Origin: CBDCFL01 sp050300875
Lineage (GTDB): Bacteria > Pseudomonadota > Alphaproteobacteria > Rhodobacterales > Rhodobacteraceae
DNA: 9,461 bases
Direction: 5' to 3'
Assembly (NCBI GenBank): GCA_050300875.1
Contig: JBNKYL010000159.1
Coordinates: 1 to 9,461, forward strand
The translations under genes and the position numbers were made by a program. Positions 6,113-9,461 of this stretch are shown here, in pieces. Numbering within the stretch: the first letter of the stretch is position 1; every line of letters begins with the position of its first letter. The notes beneath the pieces are model-generated. The model worked only from the letters and a program-made list of their open reading frames with translations, had not been told where the DNA came from and made no database searches.

Positions 6113-7003
6113 TCAGTCCGGCAGCGCCAGAAGATAGGCCGCGATTGCCGCGCGATCTTCATCGGTCAGCGCGGCTGTGTTTTCGACCACGTCGGCCATT
6201 TCACCGCCAACGGCGTCGAAATCGGGCGTAAAGCCCGTTTCCAGGAAATAGGCCACATCATCGGCAGTCCATCCCAGGCGATCAGGCGTCAGGGCGGGAA
6301 TGGCCCCGTTGCCCGCAGGGTTCTTCGCCCCTGCCATCCAATTCCCGATATCCAGACCACCCAGCGCGTTGCGTGGCGTATGACATTCCGCGCAATGGCC
6401 TAAGGCTTCAACCAGATAGCGACCGCGTTCCAGTTCGGGCGTGTCGGCCCCTGCGACCCAACCTTCCCGGAAGAACAGCAGTTTCCATCCACCCAGAGAC
6501 CGGCGGATGTTGAACGGAAAGCCGACATCATGTGGGCGATTTGGTGCGTCGCTGGCTGGCAGTGTCTGCAAATAAGCATAGAGATCGGCGACATCCTGAT
6601 CCGTCATGTTGCGATAGGATGTGTATGGAAAGGCCGGATAATAGTGTTGCCCGTCCGGCGATACACCCTGACGCAGCGCATCGGCGAGGTTCAGTACCGA
6701 CCATTCCGCGATCCCCGCGCTATTCGCACCAAAGCTGATATTGGGCGCATAGAATGTGCCGAAGTCACTGGCAAAGGCCCGACCACCAGTCAGGACAATT
6801 TTTTGCGTGCCCTCAGCACCCGGTGCTGCGTGACAGGATGCGCAGCCACCGGCCGTAAAGACGCGTTCCCCGCGCGTCGCGTCCGGTGGCTGGCTGGGCG
6901 TGAATTCGGCAGCCGTGAGCGGTCGCCTGGGCGCGGTCAGCGACAACGCTGAAACCAGTGCCACAAGGCCAAGTGCGAAGATGATCGCCAGAATTCGCCG
7001 CAT
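6113..7003 (-). CDS. Diheme class I c-type cytochrome, membrane-anchored or periplasmic
   Basis: A 296-residue electron carrier with two heme-binding sites, CASCH (Cys54, Cys57, His58) and CAECH (Cys204, Cys207, His208). Likely axial methionines are Met133 in SYRNMTDQD and Met269 in GGEMADVV. The pattern FPYTSYRNMTDQD followed by DLYAYLQTLP is typical of cytochrome subunits of membrane alcohol/sugar dehydrogenases (AdhB-like), but those usually have three hemes, and no dehydrogenase gene is present here. The N-terminus MRRILAIIFALGLVALVSAL is a hydrophobic signal or uncleaved anchor, so heme attachment is in the periplasm. The start is uncertain: I prefer ATG 7003, directly before the signal, while a TTG at 7024 adds seven residues; neither has a clear Shine-Dalgarno sequence. 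It lies 48 bases downstream of the cytochrome c' gene and is probably co-transcribed with it. Its electron donor and acceptor are unknown. Confidence 0.92.
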   Translation of the reverse strand: MRRILAIIFALGLVALVSALSLTAPRRPLTAAEFTPSQPPDATRGERVFTAGGCASCHAAPGAEGTQKIVLTGGRAFASDFGTFYAPNISFGANSAGIAEWSVLNLADALRQGVSPDGQHYYPAFPYTSYRNMTDQDVADLYAYLQTLPASDAPNRPHDVGFPFNIRRSLGGWKLLFFREGWVAGADTPELERGRYLVEALGHCAECHTPRNALGGLDIGNWMAGAKNPAGNGAIPALTPDRLGWTADDVAYFLETGFTPDFDAVGGEMADVVENTAALTDEDRAAIAAYLLALPD

Positions 7004-7051
7004 GTCATGTGGGGCGACGGCCAAACCCGGGCCGTCGCAACCGCTTGTCCT

Positions 7052-7516
7052 TTATTCTTGCCGATAGGCCTTATGACAGGCTGTGCAGGCGCCGCCAAGT
7101 TGTCCGACACCGGCCTGGATCGCTTCCACGCCGTCACCGGCCGTCGCTTCGAGCTGGGCAGCCGCTTCGGCCACTGCACCAGCCTTGGCCATCACGTCTG
7201 GGAAGTTTTCCCACAAAGCGGGCATCGCGCGCGTGCCTTCGACTGAACCTGCATCCGAGCCCTGCGGCCAGTAACCGGCCTGCGACATGCGCGTCAGGGC
7301 GGCGATGTTGCTGGCTGCGGCCTTCGCGGCATCGGCGTCATAATCGACATTCCCGCGCGCCATACCGCCGAGGATGATCAGATTGTGCTGGTAAAGCTGC
7401 ATATGCGATTTGCGAGCCGTGATCGCGCCTGCATGTGGGCCTGCATGGCTGGCTGCGTAAACGGTCGTGGCTGCAACGACGATCGCCACCGAGCCGAGTG
7501 CAAGTTTCTTGAACAT
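7052..7516 (-). CDS. Cytochrome c' / c-556 family (class II) protein
   Basis: A 154-residue periplasmic class II cytochrome, a four-helix bundle with its single heme site at the C-terminus: CTACHKAYR (Cys144, Cys147, His148). The signal peptide MFKKLALGSVAIVVAATTVYA is followed by a short His-rich segment (ASHAGPHAG). Helical stretches rich in Ala, such as DADAAKAAASNIAAL (60-74), and the LWENFPDV (101-108) signature fit the family. Met39, in the first helix, could be the sixth heme ligand, which would make it a low-spin c-556; I cannot decide this by eye. Cytochromes c' bind NO and CO and can buffer NO, while c-556 types carry electrons. ATG 7516 is well supported by GGAGG six bases upstream. 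It is the first gene of the likely cytochrome operon and is divergent from the LysR gene, its likely regulator. The frame runs open upstream to 8023 but only as a shadow of that gene. Confidence 0.93.
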   Translation of the reverse strand: MFKKLALGSVAIVVAATTVYAASHAGPHAGAITARKSHMQLYQHNLIILGGMARGNVDYDADAAKAAASNIAALTRMSQAGYWPQGSDAGSVEGTRAMPALWENFPDVMAKAGAVAEAAAQLEATAGDGVEAIQAGVGQLGGACTACHKAYRQE

Positions 7517-7621
7517 GATTTCCTCCGATAAAGTCCAGACCAGATAACGATCCCGCATGGACAGGCTAGCTGTGAGTATTTTAAAGAAAAGATGGAAAAT
7601 TTGCAGAGGGTTCGTTAATTT
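7517..7621. promoter_or_regulatory. Divergent promoter/operator region between cytochrome c' and lysR-type genes
   Basis: A 105-base gap, with an AT-rich core at 7578-7621 amid GC-rich DNA. It contains an inverted repeat ATTTT (7578-7582) N13 AAAAT (7596-7600), which could be a LysR-type operator although it does not fit T-N11-A exactly. On the minus strand a TAAAAT overlapping the left arm could be the -10 of the cytochrome promoter. Divergent LysR regulators commonly act from such gaps on the neighbouring gene. Individual boxes are inference. Confidence 0.4.
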
Positions 7622-8488
7622 ATGCACAACAGGCAAAATTGGGACGATTTGCGCTATGTTTTGGCCGTGGCACGCACCGGAAGCGTCACTGCGGCAGGCA
7701 AACAACTTTCCGTGAACCACGCGACGGTGCTGCGGCGCGTGGCGGCCTTCGAGGAGGCGTTTGGCCTGACTTTGTTCGAAAAGACCGTGCGCGGCTATCG
7801 CGTGACGCCGGGAAATCAGGCGGTTTTGGACGCGTTGTCCGAAGCGGAAGATGCCATACTGGGTGTCGCGCGTGCCGCCAGTGGCATCAGTGCCCCGCTT
7901 TTGGGAACTGTGCGGGTCACATCGACCGATACGTTGTGTACGACCATCCTGCCAAAGGTCGCCGACCACGTCGCACCGCAGGCGCCGGGACTGCGGTTTG
8001 AACTGATCTCGTCCAACGTGCATCTCAATTTTGCGCGTCTTGATGCTGATCTAACTGTGCGCCCGGCCGTCAGGTTGCCAGAGGATCTGGAAGGTGACCA
8101 AGTGGCAGAACTGGGCTTCGGAGTTTACGAACCAAGGGACGTGACCAGGGAAAACTGGATTGGCCTGGCGGGCCCCCTGTCACGCGCTGGCCCGGGCGAA
8201 TGGATCGCCCAAAATGTTCCCGACGAAAAAATAGCCGCCAGTGCAGACAGCTTCGTGACCGCGCGGGAACTGATCGCGCAAGGGCGGGGTCGTGGGGTGG
8301 TTCCGGACATATTGTGCCGGAACGATCCGCGCTTGCGGCGATGCGACGATATCGCGCCACCCAGCCCTGTGCCGATCTGGGTGGCAGGCCATCGTGACAT
8401 GCGCGATGTCCCGCGCCTGCGGGCCGCGCGCGATCTGCTCTGTTCCGAAATCGCTGCCTATGCCGATGAACTGGCGGGTCGTGCCTAG
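7622..8488 (+). CDS. LysR-family transcriptional regulator
   Basis: A 288-residue cytoplasmic regulator. The winged HTH is at residues 6-64: WDDLRYVLAVARTGSVTAAG, then QLSVNHATVLRRVAAFEEAFG and LTLFEKTVRGYRVTPGN, the usual LysR DNA-binding pattern. A linker helix (about 65-88) leads to an effector domain that starts GTVRVTSTDTLCTTILPKVA; it is shorter than the classic 200 residues but reads through without a break. The small molecule sensed cannot be deduced. It is divergent from the cytochrome c' gene and most likely controls it and itself. ATG 7622 follows GAGGG at about 11 bases, a weak spacing, but the HTH begins at once after it, so no later start fits. Its stop overlaps the stop of the convergent small membrane protein gene by 4 bases. 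Confidence 0.93.
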   Translation: MHNRQNWDDLRYVLAVARTGSVTAAGKQLSVNHATVLRRVAAFEEAFGLTLFEKTVRGYRVTPGNQAVLDALSEAEDAILGVARAASGISAPLLGTVRVTSTDTLCTTILPKVADHVAPQAPGLRFELISSNVHLNFARLDADLTVRPAVRLPEDLEGDQVAELGFGVYEPRDVTRENWIGLAGPLSRAGPGEWIAQNVPDEKIAASADSFVTARELIAQGRGRGVVPDILCRNDPRLRRCDDIAPPSPVPIWVAGHRDMRDVPRLRAARDLLCSEIAAYADELAGRA

Positions 8489-8649
8489 CGGTCCATCGTC
8501 AACCAGTCCGGCCAGAACCCAAGCCATTCGATCCCGAACAGGACAAGGCAGATCGCCACCACACCAAGCACCAGTTTCACGCGGCCTTCCGATGGCGGCC
8601 TGCGCGCCCATTTCGACATGCGCAGCAATTGGCGCGGGTTCAGCTTCAT
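8485..8649 (-). CDS. Small single-span membrane protein coupled to hpt
   Basis: A 54-residue protein with a basic N-terminus (MKLNPRQLLRMSKWARRPPS), one membrane helix (about residues 25-44, VKLVLGVVAICLVLFGIEWL) and a short tail ending PDWLTMDR. The positive N-terminal side suggests an N-inside orientation in the inner membrane. I recall similar short proteins downstream of hpt in other Rhodobacteraceae, but this was not searched. ATG 8649 overlaps the hpt stop as ATGA, which implies translational coupling and supports it being a real gene. A longer frame reaches 8760 but lies over hpt. Function is unknown. Its TAG and the LysR TAG share the palindrome CTAG. Confidence 0.82.
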   Translation of the reverse strand: MKLNPRQLLRMSKWARRPPSEGRVKLVLGVVAICLVLFGIEWLGFWPDWLTMDR

Positions 8650-9191
8650 GCTTCGTCGGTGAAGGTCACCGTGCCGATATAGGGCAGGTTGCGATTGCGC
8701 TGGGCAAAGTCGATCCCGTAGCCCACCACGAATTTGTCGGGGATTTCGAACCCGGTCCAAGTGGCCTTGATGTCAACTTCGCGCCGCGACGGCTTGTCCA
8801 GCAGCGCAATGGTTTCCAGCCGTTTGGGTTCGCGGGATTGAAGCAGGCCCACGACGTGTTTCAGCGTAAACCCGGTATCGACAATATCTTCGACGACCAA
8901 GACATCGCGCCCGTTAATCTCGCCACGCAGATCCTTCAGGATTCGCACCTCCCGGCTGGATTCGGTGCTGTCGCCGTAGGATGACGCTTCCAGAAAATCG
9001 ACTTCGACATTCATATCCAATTCGCGCACGAGGTCGGCGATGAACACGAAAGACCCACGCAAGAGCCCCACGACGACCAGCTTGTCGGTGTCGTGAAAAC
9101 GGGTACGAATTTCACGGGCCAGTTCTTCGATCCGGGCGGCGATCGCCTTGGCCGAAATCAATTCGTCGATCTGATACGGTCTGTGTGGCAT
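8646..9191 (-). CDS. hpt: Hypoxanthine phosphoribosyltransferase
   Basis: Hpt salvages hypoxanthine (and often guanine) with PRPP to IMP or GMP in the cytoplasm. The 181-residue length fits the bacterial family. The PRPP-binding motif VVEDIVDTGFTL (99-110) holds the two acidic residues Glu101 and Asp102. VVVGLLRGSFVFIADLVREL (39-58) and VDFLEASSYG (64-73) are the other family blocks, and DKFVVGYGIDFAQRNRNLPY (152-171) is the base-binding and C-terminal part. I chose ATG 9191 because AAGGGGGG lies 5 bases upstream; the frame is open to 9275, but those residues overlap the neighbouring COQ10-like gene and do not resemble the family. It is the first gene of a two-gene unit with the small membrane protein and is divergent from the COQ10-like gene across 72 bases in which I see no clear promoter. 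Confidence 0.96.
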   Translation of the reverse strand: MPHRPYQIDELISAKAIAARIEELAREIRTRFHDTDKLVVVGLLRGSFVFIADLVRELDMNVEVDFLEASSYGDSTESSREVRILKDLRGEINGRDVLVVEDIVDTGFTLKHVVGLLQSREPKRLETIALLDKPSRREVDIKATWTGFEIPDKFVVGYGIDFAQRNRNLPYIGTVTFTDEA

Positions 9192-9263
9192 CACACCCCC
9201 CTTGCATTCGCGTCTTCCTTTTACGAAATCATTGACCCCACGGACAGCGCGAATTGGGGGACT

Positions 9264-9461
9264 ATGCCGCGACATTCTGAAACCCGGGTTCTGCCCTATG
9301 CGGCGGAACAGATGTATGACCTCGTCGCAGACGTGGCCCGCTATCCCGAATTCCTGCCTTGGTGCGCGGCGGCCCGCATCCGGTCGCGCCTGCCGGATGG
9401 CGACTGCGAATTGATGGAGGCCGATCTGGTCATTTCCTTCAAGGTCTTCCGCGAAAAGTTT
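9264..9461 (+). CDS. COQ10 / RatA-type START-domain protein, partial: N-terminal 66 codons
   Basis: The 66 codons up to the edge read MPRHSETRVLPYAAEQMYDL, then VADVARYPEFLPWCAAARI and MEADLVISFKVFREKF, the N-terminal half of the polyketide cyclase/START-like family that includes yeast Coq10 and bacterial RatA-type proteins. Family length is about 150 residues, so roughly half is beyond the window. In alphaproteobacteria, where ubiquinone is the main quinone, a Coq10-like role in binding ubiquinone and aiding respiration is more likely than the toxin name that automatic annotation often gives. ATG 9264 follows a GGGGG run at 9256-9260 with short spacing (3 bases). It is divergent from hpt. 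Family assignment is strong; exact function is inferred. Confidence 0.9.
   Translation, partial: MPRHSETRVLPYAAEQMYDLVADVARYPEFLPWCAAARIRSRLPDGDCELMEADLVISFKVFREKF

Noticed and set aside
7517..8023. Upstream extension of the cytochrome c' frame to 8023
   Set aside because: It runs antisense through the LysR gene and would bury the clear signal peptide that starts at 7516.
9264..9461. RatA ribosome toxin of a toxin-antitoxin system
   Set aside because: No antitoxin-like partner is visible and the family is more plausibly COQ10-like in a ubiquinone-using alphaproteobacterium; the name is an annotation habit.

Overview
The window looks like a chromosomal segment of an alphaproteobacterium of the Rhodobacteraceae (Roseobacter-type). 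The reasons are its GC-rich coding sequence, the close family likeness of its GuaA, LipA and Hpt, and small proteins of the DUF6477 and DUF6456 type that I associate with that family. No RNA gene, insertion sequence, CRISPR array or integrase is visible. Coding density is high, and the longest stretch without a gene is about 240 bases.

Left part (1-2474): the amino-terminal 244 codons of GMP synthase (guaA, minus strand, running off the left edge) lie divergent from a 515-residue MttB-superfamily methyltransferase without pyrrolysine (927-2474). No corrinoid protein or reactivase gene accompanies it here.

Centre (2477-5202): a small DUF6477-type gene (minus) is divergent from a 372-residue DNA-binding protein with an N-terminal helix-turn-helix, a middle winged-helix-like region and a C-terminal DUF6456 domain. 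That layout resembles GafA, the activator of gene transfer agent (GTA) production in Rhodobacter capsulatus. Inside the gene, a strong ribosome-binding site precedes an in-frame ATG (3301) that would make a second product lacking the N-terminal HTH. Lipoyl synthase (lipA) follows on the same strand.

Right part (5208-9461): an exported protein of unknown function, perhaps acetoacetate-decarboxylase-like, then a diheme c-type cytochrome and a cytochrome c', all on the minus strand. A LysR-type regulator is divergent from the cytochrome c' gene, so a small periplasmic redox module with its own regulator is likely. Next come a 54-residue single-span membrane protein translationally coupled to hypoxanthine phosphoribosyltransferase (hpt), and, divergent from hpt, the start of a COQ10/RatA-type START-domain protein cut by the right edge.

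guaA and hpt are both purine genes but far apart and not in one operon. The three convergent gene pairs end almost on top of one another (2-base gap, 5-base gap, 4-base overlap), and no U-tract terminator is visible at any of them. The most interesting part is the DUF6477/DUF6456 divergent locus, as a possible GTA-control locus. The GafA link rests on domain layout and recall and has not been searched.
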